DNA from: JAXJSP01 sp036310005
Lineage (GTDB): Bacteria > Bacillota > Clostridia > Oscillospirales > Acutalibacteraceae
Direction of reading: 5' to 3'
DNA: 64,000 nucleotides
Assembly: GCA_036310005.1 (NCBI GenBank)
Contig: JAXJSP010000012.1
Span: 19,823-83,822, forward strand
Part shown: positions 43,725 to 53,240 of the stretch, piece by piece
How positions within the stretch are numbered: the first letter of the stretch is position 1
Layout of the letters: every line of letters starts with the position of its first letter
Notes under the pieces: model-generated
Told to the model about the DNA's origin: nothing
Database searches by the model: none
The model's input: the letters and a program-made list of their open reading frames with translations, nothing else
Program-made: the position numbers and the translations under genes

Positions 43725-46685
43725 ATGAAAAAAATACTTGCGCTAATTCTTTCTGTCTGCATGATTTTTACTTGCCTTGCTTCGGCGATTACCGTATCTG
43801 CGGTAGAAACTGAAGTTACTCAGCAAACAGAGCAGAAAACGACAGGCGACACTGAAAAAATTTCAGCCGAAAATTCGTATTTTTATTATTTGCAGAGCCA
43901 CGACAAAGCCGAATTGATAAAAGATACCACTGTTGAATTCGACTTATCGAAGGCAAAGTTGACAGACGCAAAATACGAAGAATACGAAGGCGAAAAAGCG
44001 GTTGTTATTGACCAACTCGGTAAGATGACCTTGACATTTAATGTTGCAAAAGAAGGCTATTATATGATTAACAGCCGATATGCAGCAGTTCCGGGCAAGC
44101 CGATAAATATGGAACTTTGTGTTTACATAGACGGTAAGATTCCTTACACAGAGGCAACAACCGTTACCGTTCCGAGAACATGGGAAGATGTAGTTGAAAC
44201 CGACAAAAACGGTAACTTCCCCAAAGAGGACGACAACTCAAACCAACTCACACCCGATTCTCGCGAAGTAATTGCATACAGTGATTATATTTTACACGAC
44301 AACGATTATTTAACTGATGAAGATTTGCTTTTCTATTTTGAAAAAGGTAAGCACACATTAACTTTGGAAGCAACAAGAGAAAGTATTGCTATTTCTAAAC
44401 TCTGGCTCGGCAGCGCCGAAGAATTACCTGATTATGAAACATACATCAGCCAATATGATGATGCACAGGTATACAGCGGAGAAGTTTTGCAGTTTGCAGC
44501 CGAGATTTCGAAAGCACGCAGCGAACAGTCTTTGACAATGTTCAACGATGCATCAAACGCATCTACCACTCCGGCAGACCCGTCACAGGTCCGTCTTAAT
44601 ACAATTGGCGGCGAGAGCTGGAAAAACCCGGGACAATGGATAAGCTGGGAAGTGACTGTTCCCGAGAGTGCTAAATATGTACTTTCTTTTAAATACCGCC
44701 AAGATTATGTAAGCGGATTTAAAGTATACAGAGAAATCTGGATAGACGGAAAAGCACCTTGTGAAGAACTTAACTGTATCTCTTTTGATCCTAACACAAG
44801 TTGGGACAACAATACGGTTGCAGACGACGAGGGACATCCGTACTACATTTATCTTGAAGAAGGCACACATACAATAACTCTCAATGTTACTTTGGGACCT
44901 GTTGCCGAATCACTTCAGATACTTACAAACACAGTCAATGATTTGAACTCAATATACAGAGATATCATCGCTGTAACAGGCACATCTCCCGACTCTAACC
45001 GCGACTATGATATTGACAGAGTTATACCTGACTTAATGGATAACTTTGAGGCTGTTTATGAAAATTTAATTGAAGTAGGCGGCCAGATTGAAAAGTATAA
45101 CGGAGTCAAAGGCGGACTTTCATCATTTATTGATGTTATGACTCGCCAACTTGAATTATTCATTAAGGACCCGCTTGAAATCATCAGCGGACTTTCCGGA
45201 TTTAAGACCAATATCGCATCTCTTGCGGATATGATGTCGGAAATGAAGTCACAGGCGTTGCTTTTAGACGAAATTTATCTTTCGGGCGACGCAGCAGATG
45301 TTCCCAAAGCAAAAGTCGGTTTCCTTAAAACCGCAGAATTTACAATCAAAGGCTTTTTCCTTTCATTTGTAGCAGACTATAACGCAATAGGCGTTGACTA
45401 TGAAAATTCCGATTTGGTATTTGACATTGACGAGCCAGTTGAGGTCTGGATGATTTCAGGCCGAGACCAGATGAACGTCTTAAAAACTATAATCGACGAT
45501 GATTTCGTAGCAAATTACAATATCCCCGTTAACCTTTCTCTTGTAGAAAACGCGGACACTTTAACTAAGGCAATTTTGGCGGGTAACGGACCTGACTGTG
45601 CTTTATGGCTGCTCGACACCGTGCCTATTTCATACTCGATGAGAGGCGCTCTTGAAAATCTTGAGCAGTTCGATGCGGAACATCAGTATGATGAGCAGGG
45701 TAACAAGAAATACACTTATACTTTTGATGAAGTATATGAATGGTTCTATCCTTCATCGTTTATCAGTCTTAGATACCTTGACGGTAATATTTACGGATTG
45801 CCGGAGAGCCAGTTGTTCAAGATGATGTTTGTAAGAGACGACATCATGCAGGAATACGGACTTGATGTTCCTGAGAGCTGGGACGATGTTTACGATATTG
45901 TTACAATTTTACAAAGAAACAATATGCTTATCGGTATTCCGTCACAAGACTGGAGTATGTTTGCAACATTATTGCTCCAAAACGGAAACGAATTATATGT
46001 AGACGACTACTCTGCAGTTGATTTAAGCACGGTTGATGCAATTGATGCATTTACACAGTGGACTGAATTTAATACCAAGTATTCAATTCCTCTTACATTC
46101 GATGCACTCAACCGTTTCCGCTCAGGCGAGATGCCAATAGTCTTACAAGACTACACATTCTATAACAACTTAGAGGTCGGCGCACCCGAAATCAAGGGAC
46201 TTTGGTCAATGCATCCGATTCCGGGTACTGTACAAGAAGACGGTACTATCAATTCTTCACAAAACACAAGCGGAAACGCGTGTGTTATGGTAGGCGGTTG
46301 TGATAAGAAAGAGGCTACCTGGGAATTCCTGTCCTGGTGGGTTAGCGCTAAAACACAGGCAACCTTCGGACAGAAGATTGAGGCAAGACTCGGTGCCGGC
46401 GGTAGATACGGTACTGCAAACAAAGAGGCATTCGAGCAAATTCCTTGGTCAATAGGCGAACAGGAAATGATTAAAGATTCCTGGGAACAGGTACAAAATA
46501 TTGCAAAAGTACCGGGTGACTATTATGTAACGCGTATGGTTAACAATGCTTTCCGTGCGGTAGTATATAACGGAACCAACCCGAGAGAATCGTTAATTAA
46601 ATACAGCACTCAGATGAATAATGAGCTTAAGCGTAAACGCGAAGAATACAATATTGACCGTTATTTTACGGATGAAAACGAATAA
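43725..46685 (+). CDS. Secreted solute-binding protein fused to two carbohydrate-binding-like modules
   Basis: A 986-residue protein starting at the ATG at 43725 (MKKILALILSV...). It has a signal peptide (about 1-26, ending TVSA) without a convincing lipobox. Two similar beta-sandwich modules (about 50-215 and 250-405) look like CBM6/CBM35-type domains; both show G-x-Y, a V/E-x-x-I-D-G-K-x-P segment, a W-x-D/N turn and a final E-K/E-G-x-H-T-x-x-L strand. A helical spacer (about 410-540) follows. The C-terminal half (about 550-980) is an extracellular solute-binding domain (EVWMISGRDQMNVLKTIIDD, LAGNGPDCALW, ARLGAGGRYGTAN). The start codon of the permease gene is 18 bases after its stop. The fusion suggests a receptor that grips a polymer while presenting an oligosaccharide. 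Confidence 0.85.
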   Translation: MKKILALILSVCMIFTCLASAITVSAVETEVTQQTEQKTTGDTEKISAENSYFYYLQSHDKAELIKDTTVEFDLSKAKLTDAKYEEYEGEKAVVIDQLGKMTLTFNVAKEGYYMINSRYAAVPGKPINMELCVYIDGKIPYTEATTVTVPRTWEDVVETDKNGNFPKEDDNSNQLTPDSREVIAYSDYILHDNDYLTDEDLLFYFEKGKHTLTLEATRESIAISKLWLGSAEELPDYETYISQYDDAQVYSGEVLQFAAEISKARSEQSLTMFNDASNASTTPADPSQVRLNTIGGESWKNPGQWISWEVTVPESAKYVLSFKYRQDYVSGFKVYREIWIDGKAPCEELNCISFDPNTSWDNNTVADDEGHPYYIYLEEGTHTITLNVTLGPVAESLQILTNTVNDLNSIYRDIIAVTGTSPDSNRDYDIDRVIPDLMDNFEAVYENLIEVGGQIEKYNGVKGGLSSFIDVMTRQLELFIKDPLEIISGLSGFKTNIASLADMMSEMKSQALLLDEIYLSGDAADVPKAKVGFLKTAEFTIKGFFLSFVADYNAIGVDYENSDLVFDIDEPVEVWMISGRDQMNVLKTIIDDDFVANYNIPVNLSLVENADTLTKAILAGNGPDCALWLLDTVPISYSMRGALENLEQFDAEHQYDEQGNKKYTYTFDEVYEWFYPSSFISLRYLDGNIYGLPESQLFKMMFVRDDIMQEYGLDVPESWDDVYDIVTILQRNNMLIGIPSQDWSMFATLLLQNGNELYVDDYSAVDLSTVDAIDAFTQWTEFNTKYSIPLTFDALNRFRSGEMPIVLQDYTFYNNLEVGAPEIKGLWSMHPIPGTVQEDGTINSSQNTSGNACVMVGGCDKKEATWEFLSWWVSAKTQATFGQKIEARLGAGGRYGTANKEAFEQIPWSIGEQEMIKDSWEQVQNIAKVPGDYYVTRMVNNAFRAVVYNGTNPRESLIKYSTQMNNELKRKREEYNIDRYFTDENE

Positions 46686-46703
46686 ACAGGAGGAGGCTAT
46701 ATT

Positions 46704-47609
46704 TTGAGCACTAAAACTAAAAAGTCAACTTTAAAAGTTTCAAATAAGACAAGTTACGCAATGCTTTCAATATGGGGAATTCTGTTTATAACATTTATCT
46801 TTATACCGGTTATTGTGGCATTCGGATTAAGTTTCTTCAGTTTTGATATGCTTAATACTCCGAAGTTTAACGGAATTGAGAATTATATTCGTCTTTTCCT
46901 TGATGACGATGTATTTGGAATTGCTTTTAAAAACACACTTATATTAGCATTAATCACAGGCCCGATAGGATATGTTTTAAGTTTCGTTTTTGCGTGGCTT
47001 ATTAACGAAACGGGCAGAACAATGCGTTCTATTCTGACACTTTGCTTTTATGCGCCCGTACTCGGCGGTAATGTCTATTTTATATGGACTTACATATTCA
47101 GCGGAGACTCGTACGGTCTTGCAAACGCGCTGTTATTGGAATACGGACTTATCGACTCGCCGATTCAATGGCTTACAAATGCCGATTACAACTTCGGAAT
47201 TTGTATTATAGTTATTATATGGCAGTCATTCGGCACAGGATTTTTGACCTTTATTGCATCACTTCAGTCACTTAATAAAGAACTCGCAGAAGCAGGTGCT
47301 ATCGACGGTATCAGAAACCGCTGGCAAGAACTTGTATATATTACATTCCCGCAAATGAAACCTCAGTTGTTACTTGCAGCAGTATTTACAATTTCAGGCT
47401 CTTTCGCAGTCGGTGCAGTAAATGCTACACTTACAGGTAACCCGTCAACTGACTATTCAACTCATACCATACTCTTGCATATTCAGGACTACGCGTTTAC
47501 AAGGTATGAAATGGGATACGCAAGCGCGATATCAATTGTACTTTTCGCTATGATGCTTATATACTTGTTTGTAGTAAATAAAGTGCTTGCGCGCTGGAAT
47601 ACAGATTAA
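46704..47609 (+). CDS. Sugar ABC transporter permease (MalF-like)
   Basis: A 301-residue inner-membrane permease with six hydrophobic segments and the EAA loop EAGAIDGIRNRWQELVYITF (about 195-214), the contact site for the ATPase. It starts at TTG behind CAGGAGGAGG. It pairs with the next gene, 14 bases downstream. No ATP-binding subunit is encoded in the locus, so a shared MsmX-type ATPase probably drives it. Confidence 0.95.
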   Translation: MSTKTKKSTLKVSNKTSYAMLSIWGILFITFIFIPVIVAFGLSFFSFDMLNTPKFNGIENYIRLFLDDDVFGIAFKNTLILALITGPIGYVLSFVFAWLINETGRTMRSILTLCFYAPVLGGNVYFIWTYIFSGDSYGLANALLLEYGLIDSPIQWLTNADYNFGICIIVIIWQSFGTGFLTFIASLQSLNKELAEAGAIDGIRNRWQELVYITFPQMKPQLLLAAVFTISGSFAVGAVNATLTGNPSTDYSTHTILLHIQDYAFTRYEMGYASAISIVLFAMMLIYLFVVNKVLARWNTD

Positions 47610-47623
47610 GGGGGTGGATTTTA

Positions 47624-48529
47624 ATGGCAAGATTATTTAAAACCAAAATGGTAGACGGTAAACCGGTTAAAATCCACACCGCTAAAACCAAACAGGTAAA
47701 CCGTTCAACAGGCGGTACAATACTTATGTTCATTGTACTTTTGCTGTTTGCGGTATTTATGGTATTCCCGCTTTATTACACCGTAATAACAGCATTCAAA
47801 CCTATAAACGAGGTGCTTATTTTCCCACCGAAGTTTTATGTAATCAACCCTACAACAGATAACTTTACAACGATGTTTCGACTTATGTCGTCATCAAGAG
47901 TTCCGTTTACAAGATATTTGTTCAACTCAATTTTTGTAACAGTTACTGCGACAATAGGCGGAATTATTATAGGTTCACTTGCGGCTTATCCGCTTGCAAA
48001 ACACAGATTTAAAGGTAAAACTTTACTTTACAACTTCGTAGTATGGGCGATGATGTTCAGACAGGAAATCATCGGTATTCCGCAGTACTTAATTATTGCC
48101 GGACTCGGAATGATTAATACATATTGGTCAATTATTTTACCGGCACTTGCAGGAACACTCAGCGTATTCCTTATGCGTCAGTTTATGTCTTCAAGCGTTC
48201 CGGACGCAATTATTGAAGCCGCAAAAATTGACGGTGCAAGCGAATCAAGAATATTCTGGAAAATTGTTATGCCAAACGTTAAACCGGCTTGGCTGACACT
48301 TGCGATTTTTAACTTCCAGTCATTGTGGAATCAGACAGGCGGTACATATATTTATGATGAGCCTATGAAGATGCTCCCGTCTGCTATGAATCAAATCGTA
48401 ACTGCAGGTATTGCCCGTCAGGGTGCTGCGGGCGCAGTTGCACTGTTTCTCATGCTTCCTCCTATAACATTGTTTATTTGCAGCCAGTCGTCAATTATGG
48501 AAACAATGTCAACGTCAGGACTTAAATAA
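47624..48529 (+). CDS. Sugar ABC transporter permease (MalG-like)
   Basis: A 301-residue permease of the MalG group: a cytoplasmic N-terminus, six membrane segments (first near 32-55) and the EAA motif IIEAAKIDGASESRIFWKIV (about 197-216). It forms the membrane channel with the preceding MalF-like subunit. A good GGGGGTGG lies before the ATG. Confidence 0.95.
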   Translation: MARLFKTKMVDGKPVKIHTAKTKQVNRSTGGTILMFIVLLLFAVFMVFPLYYTVITAFKPINEVLIFPPKFYVINPTTDNFTTMFRLMSSSRVPFTRYLFNSIFVTVTATIGGIIIGSLAAYPLAKHRFKGKTLLYNFVVWAMMFRQEIIGIPQYLIIAGLGMINTYWSIILPALAGTLSVFLMRQFMSSSVPDAIIEAAKIDGASESRIFWKIVMPNVKPAWLTLAIFNFQSLWNQTGGTYIYDEPMKMLPSAMNQIVTAGIARQGAAGAVALFLMLPPITLFICSQSSIMETMSTSGLK

Positions 48530-48566
48530 ATGATATTATCAATAAAAATTATTTTAGGAGGAAATT

Positions 48567-50162
48567 ATGAAACTGTTTAAAAAAGCCATTTGTATGTTAG
48601 CGGTAGCAGTTGTGATTGTTTCTGTTTCGGTATTACCGGTTGCAGCAGTTTCATCTGTTCCGTACAAAGGTTATTCATACGACTCAAAAGGTTACGATAT
48701 AGACGCACCTGTCGGATATGTTCCGGACCGGACTTATTTTTCAACCGATATGGGTATGAAAGACAAGTTTTACAACGTCTATGATATGCAAATTTTTGAA
48801 GATGAAATTTATATTGCCGACTCTCATGCCGAATCAACAGATGCAGACGACACTACTCACGACAGAATTGTAGTGCTTGATAAAGATTATCAGTATGTAA
48901 GGCAGTATACACAGTTTGTTGATAAAAAAACAGGCGAAAAATACGAAATCAAAAACCCGAGAGGTGTTTTTGTAACAGAAGACGAAATTTTCGTGTGCTG
49001 TGATGTTCAGACAACACAGATAAACGATAACGGTGAGAGCGAAGTTTTTTACGACGGTTATGTTTTAATCGGCGACCATAAGGGTAATCTGACAAGAATG
49101 ATTACAAACCCTGCCGAATATTCGCCGGTAGTTGAAAGCAACAACTTCAGACCTTTTTCAATCGTCGAAGATAAATCAGGCTATTTATATGTAAGAGCGC
49201 AAGACGAACTTAACGGTCTTATGGTATTTTCAGAAGAAGGACAGTTCTTACAGTATTTCGGCGCAAACAAAGTCAGCCTGACTTTTGAACTTGTCGTTCA
49301 GCAAATGTGGAAAAAAATATTCTCACGCGAAGCAGCCGATACAATGCAAAAGACTGTACCGACAGAAATGTCAGGAATATTTGTTGATGATGAAGGCTTC
49401 CTTTACACAACCACAGGCTCAATGACTATTGATGAAAATTTAAGACTCAGAAAACTTAATGCCGCAGGCGATAACATTCTCGGCTATGATCCTAACGCTA
49501 CATTGGAGAAAAGTTACGGTGACAGATTTGTAAGTTGGCACCAGGATGTATGGAACACTTCATTTGTAGACTGCGTAGTAGACGAAAACGATGTAATCGC
49601 GGTTCTTGACCAGAAATACGGACGAGTTTTCTTATACGACCAACAATCGGTTTTATTAAGCGTATTCGGTTATCTTGAAGTTAACCCTCTTGTTAAAAAC
49701 GGAAGTACAACAATTCCGGTAGCAATTGAAAAACTCGGCGACGACTATTTAGTGCTTGACAGAGGACAAAAGGCAATCGTTACATACAGACCTACTGATT
49801 TCATTGAAAAATTACTTACAGCAAATCAGTATTATATGAAGGGCTGGTATATTGAAGGCGAACCGTATTGGCAGGAAGTCTTAAAATACGACTCAAACAA
49901 TGTCCGTGCTTATGCTGCAATAGGTAAATCATTACTTGAGCAGGGTAAATATGAGGAGTCACTTGAGTACCTTAAAAAAGGTTACGACAGAACATCATAT
50001 TCATTGGCATATTCGGAGTTCAGACGAGAATATATCAGAGCGAATTACTGGTGGTTAATACCAAGCATAGTAGTCGGTGTGTTCTTGATAATTAAGTTAT
50101 TCAAGTTAATCAGAAAACTTCTCGGTTTCAAAGACGAGAAGACAGACATAACATTCAGATAA
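48567..50162 (+). CDS. Membrane-anchored NHL-propeller/TPR protein
   Basis: A 531-residue protein with a signal peptide (about 1-27), an NHL-type beta-propeller (about 45-415; repeated segments such as FYNVYDMQIFEDEIYIAD, KNPRGVFVTEDEIFVC, PFSIVEDKSGYLYVRA and VVDENDVIAVLDQKYGRVFL), one or two TPR helices (about 425-485, RAYAAIGKSLLEQGKYEESL) and a C-terminal membrane helix (about 490-512). It should be anchored outside with a short basic tail inside. It lies between the two permease pairs, next to a Yip1 protein; a role in binding, or in scaffolding the transporter or the DUF5696-like protein, is inferred from context only. Confidence 0.82.
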   Translation: MKLFKKAICMLAVAVVIVSVSVLPVAAVSSVPYKGYSYDSKGYDIDAPVGYVPDRTYFSTDMGMKDKFYNVYDMQIFEDEIYIADSHAESTDADDTTHDRIVVLDKDYQYVRQYTQFVDKKTGEKYEIKNPRGVFVTEDEIFVCCDVQTTQINDNGESEVFYDGYVLIGDHKGNLTRMITNPAEYSPVVESNNFRPFSIVEDKSGYLYVRAQDELNGLMVFSEEGQFLQYFGANKVSLTFELVVQQMWKKIFSREAADTMQKTVPTEMSGIFVDDEGFLYTTTGSMTIDENLRLRKLNAAGDNILGYDPNATLEKSYGDRFVSWHQDVWNTSFVDCVVDENDVIAVLDQKYGRVFLYDQQSVLLSVFGYLEVNPLVKNGSTTIPVAIEKLGDDYLVLDRGQKAIVTYRPTDFIEKLLTANQYYMKGWYIEGEPYWQEVLKYDSNNVRAYAAIGKSLLEQGKYEESLEYLKKGYDRTSYSLAYSEFRREYIRANYWWLIPSIVVGVFLIIKLFKLIRKLLGFKDEKTDITFR

Positions 50163-50176
50163 GGAGGTGGCACTTA

Positions 50177-50881
50177 ATGGGTACTTGTGCAAACATTGTT
50201 AAATACGGAAAAAACATGTTTAAAAATGCTGATGTCAAAAAACTTTCACCAAAGAATTGGGATTGGCAAAAAATAGTATGGCCTTTCAGAGTTCTCATTC
50301 ATCCGGTTCAGGCTTTTACCGAAATTAAGTATGAAAAGCGCGGCTCTGTCGGACTTTCATTTATAGTGCTGCTTCTTTGGTTTTTCAGCAAGATTTTCCA
50401 ATACCTTGAAACAGGATTTATTTTCAATCAAAACGAGGCGAGCGAGTTAAACTCCTTTATGCTGTTTATGGGCTCCGATATGGTAATCATTTTGCTTGCC
50501 ATTTCTAACTGGGCAATATGTACGCTTATGGACGGTGAAGGTTGGTTCAAAGATATATGGATTACTTTCTGTTACTCGGTAATGCCACAGGTAATTACAA
50601 TAATTCCTGTCGCAATAATCACAAATTATCTTACAATCGAAGAAGAGGCGTTTGTATCTCTTATTTCTACAATAACATTTATCTGGATGTTGTTACTCGT
50701 GTTTATTGCAAACACAACCGTACATCAATACACAATTAAAAAGAGTTTAGGTGCTATGTTGCTTACAATTTTAGGCGTGCTTATACTTCTTATGATATTT
50801 GTGTTGGTTGTCAGTTTGTTTATGCAGGTTTATGACCTTGTTGGGCAACTTGTCAAAGAAATCAAGTTGCGTATGGTTTAA
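50177..50881 (+). CDS. Yip1-family membrane protein
   Basis: A 234-residue membrane protein with about five hydrophobic segments (about 57-72, 95-118, 135-155, 165-185 and 195-220). The N-terminal WPFRVLIHPVQAFTEIKYEK segment is typical of bacterial Yip1-domain proteins. Bacterial Yip1 proteins have no settled function. It starts after AAGGAGGTGG and sits 14 bases after the NHL protein, so the two are probably made together. Confidence 0.85.
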   Translation: MGTCANIVKYGKNMFKNADVKKLSPKNWDWQKIVWPFRVLIHPVQAFTEIKYEKRGSVGLSFIVLLLWFFSKIFQYLETGFIFNQNEASELNSFMLFMGSDMVIILLAISNWAICTLMDGEGWFKDIWITFCYSVMPQVITIIPVAIITNYLTIEEEAFVSLISTITFIWMLLLVFIANTTVHQYTIKKSLGAMLLTILGVLILLMIFVLVVSLFMQVYDLVGQLVKEIKLRMV

Positions 50882-50895
50882 AGCGGGTGATGAAC

Positions 50896-53238
50896 ATGAA
50901 GAAGATTATTTTAACAGTATTATCGGTAATATTCATCCTTTGCCTGGCAATTTCTCCGTTTTCTGCGGTAGCAGAGGTTGAAAGCGAAACAGCAAGCGAT
51001 GATGTTACTACGGTAAGCACAACTCAAACTACTGCAAACGCAGACGATTTCTATATTGAAATCGATAAAAAAGGCACAAAGTTTGAAAGAATCGGCAAAA
51101 CCGATAAAGCAGAACTTTATATGATGAAGGTTGACGGTTGCGGCTATATCTTTGCAATCAAAAACACAAAAACGGGTGCTGTCTGGTATTCGATTAAAAA
51201 TGATGTAATACGCAATCTCGGTAATGCGCCGATGATGTACAGAAGTTTATTTGAAATAGTAAACATTTCTTATCTTGGCGGTAATACCCGTGCAACACAG
51301 CAGTTTACAGCATCATCAATTTCCTACCAGGAAAATGACAATTATAAAGTCGAAAAAATCGACAACGGTGTCAAATTCACCTTTGAATTTACAGACGGTA
51401 CGGAAAATATGGGCTTTACAATTCCCGTTACCGTAACTGTTGTAGACGACCATGTTGATGTCAGCGTTCCGTTTGATGAGATTAAAACTCACGATACTTG
51501 CGCGAGTAACTTAATTACAGTTTCTCCGATGAAATATTTTGCCTCGGCAGGATACGGTGCAGACAATTACACCTTAATTCCCGACGGAAGCGGCGCATTG
51601 GTTTACAATGACTATGTAAACGGTGACGGTACTACAACAACCGAGTATTCAACTTATGTTTATGACAGAGATGCAGCATTGGATGTAAGAGAATCTTTGG
51701 GTAATACAAACTCAACCGTTCTTCCCGTATTCGGCGCAAAACACGAAGACAGCGCTGTACTTGCTGTAATTTCACAAGGCGACGGTGTATCAAAGTTCCG
51801 CTCAAAGAGTGCAATCAAGAATAATTATTCTTATGCTTTCAATGAGTTTACATATAAAACTTATGACCAGATTATTGCCGGAAAGATTTGGGACCAGGAA
51901 AAGATTTACACAAGGGTAAGCAATAATTATACCAATATTGAAAATGCAACGGTATCTTATTACCCGCTCGGCGGCGACGATGCAAATTATATGGGCATGG
52001 CCAAAAAGTACAGAGAAATCATAAAGGACGGCAGAAGCAGTAACGAAGAACTTGATGAAAATGTTGAACTTTACATCGAAAACGTCGGTGCTGTTACAAA
52101 AGAGGAGTCCTCTTTCGGATTTATCATTGATAAAACTTTTGCGGTAACAACTTTTGAACAGTCGGCAGAAATGGTTCAAACTCTTTCAAAAGAAGGGGTA
52201 AACAACATTAATGTAAGATTTTCCGGCTGGCAGAAAGACGGTCTTGGCGGCGGCGCGATTACAGATACAAAAATCGAAAAACTTGTCGGCGATAAAGAAT
52301 CGCTTGCCGCACTCAACAAAGTTGTAAATTCAGTCGGCGGTAAAGTCTTTATGGACTTTGATTTTGTAAACATTGATTCGGGAAAATTCGGCTGGAGTAT
52401 CGGTAAACTTGCTACAAGAAATGCTATAAATGAGTACTGTGAATTCTATGATTACAGACTCAACACAGGCGAAAAGATTAAAGACGACGACGCTTATATA
52501 TATTATAAAGTCAAACCTAAGTATATACAGGCGCAAGTTGACGAGATGTATGATGAATTTGAAAGTTACTCACTTGGTGCTATCAGCGTCGGCACATTAG
52601 GTTCATCACATTATTCTGACCTTGTAAGCAGCGAAGATTACTGTGATGTTCAGATATCAATTAATAAAATCTCGCAGGTTTTAGCAGGACTTACCGAAAA
52701 CAATACAGTAATGGTAGATAACGGTTATGCAAATACATTTTCATCTGCTGATGTTATTGTAGGAATGCCGATGTATGACTCGGGTGCAAATATCGGTGCG
52801 GTTGACATTCCGTTTGCACAGATTGTTCTTCACGGAGTAATAGCATACACCGAAACTGCACACAACTTAACATCGCTGACACAGGTTCAACTTTTAAGAG
52901 AACTTGAAACCGGTACATTACCTTACTATATAATCACCGGTGAGGACCCGTCAATCTTCGCAGGTACAAGATATGACTACATTGTATCAAGCAGATTTGA
53001 TGTATGGAAAGACAATATAGTAAGCGATTATAAAACATTATCTTCTGTTTTAGACGGATATTGCGATAAAGAAATAACCGATTATAAGTATTTAACAAAA
53101 GATAATAATGTAAGAGCAACAACCTATAATGATGAACTTACAGTTGTTGTAAATTACTCAACAAAAGATGTTAAACTTTCAAACGGTAAGACTGTAAAAG
53201 CTGAAAGTTATATCACATTAAGCGCAGGGGAGGTATAA
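50896..53238 (+). CDS. Secreted DUF5696-like protein, candidate glycoside hydrolase
   Basis: A 780-residue secreted protein (signal peptide about 1-27, ending AVA; start at the ATG at 50896 behind GGGTGAT). Three parts are visible. An N-terminal beta-rich region (about 40-390) has the look of the sandwich domain found before many glycosidase barrels. An alternating strand/helix region starts with FGFIIDKTFAVTTFEQSAEM (about 405) and continues with KVFMDFDFVNID (about 481), GAISVGTLGSSHYSDL (about 561) and VMVDNGYAN (about 602), which reads like a TIM barrel with acidic residues at strand ends. A short beta C-terminus (about 735-780) has the VVVNYS strand often found closing glycosidases. From memory it resembles DUF5696 proteins, which lack an assigned activity. 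Enzyme function is inference. Confidence 0.7.
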   Translation: MKKIILTVLSVIFILCLAISPFSAVAEVESETASDDVTTVSTTQTTANADDFYIEIDKKGTKFERIGKTDKAELYMMKVDGCGYIFAIKNTKTGAVWYSIKNDVIRNLGNAPMMYRSLFEIVNISYLGGNTRATQQFTASSISYQENDNYKVEKIDNGVKFTFEFTDGTENMGFTIPVTVTVVDDHVDVSVPFDEIKTHDTCASNLITVSPMKYFASAGYGADNYTLIPDGSGALVYNDYVNGDGTTTTEYSTYVYDRDAALDVRESLGNTNSTVLPVFGAKHEDSAVLAVISQGDGVSKFRSKSAIKNNYSYAFNEFTYKTYDQIIAGKIWDQEKIYTRVSNNYTNIENATVSYYPLGGDDANYMGMAKKYREIIKDGRSSNEELDENVELYIENVGAVTKEESSFGFIIDKTFAVTTFEQSAEMVQTLSKEGVNNINVRFSGWQKDGLGGGAITDTKIEKLVGDKESLAALNKVVNSVGGKVFMDFDFVNIDSGKFGWSIGKLATRNAINEYCEFYDYRLNTGEKIKDDDAYIYYKVKPKYIQAQVDEMYDEFESYSLGAISVGTLGSSHYSDLVSSEDYCDVQISINKISQVLAGLTENNTVMVDNGYANTFSSADVIVGMPMYDSGANIGAVDIPFAQIVLHGVIAYTETAHNLTSLTQVQLLRELETGTLPYYIITGEDPSIFAGTRYDYIVSSRFDVWKDNIVSDYKTLSSVLDGYCDKEITDYKYLTKDNNVRATTYNDELTVVVNYSTKDVKLSNGKTVKAESYITLSAGEV

Positions 53239-53240
53239 AA

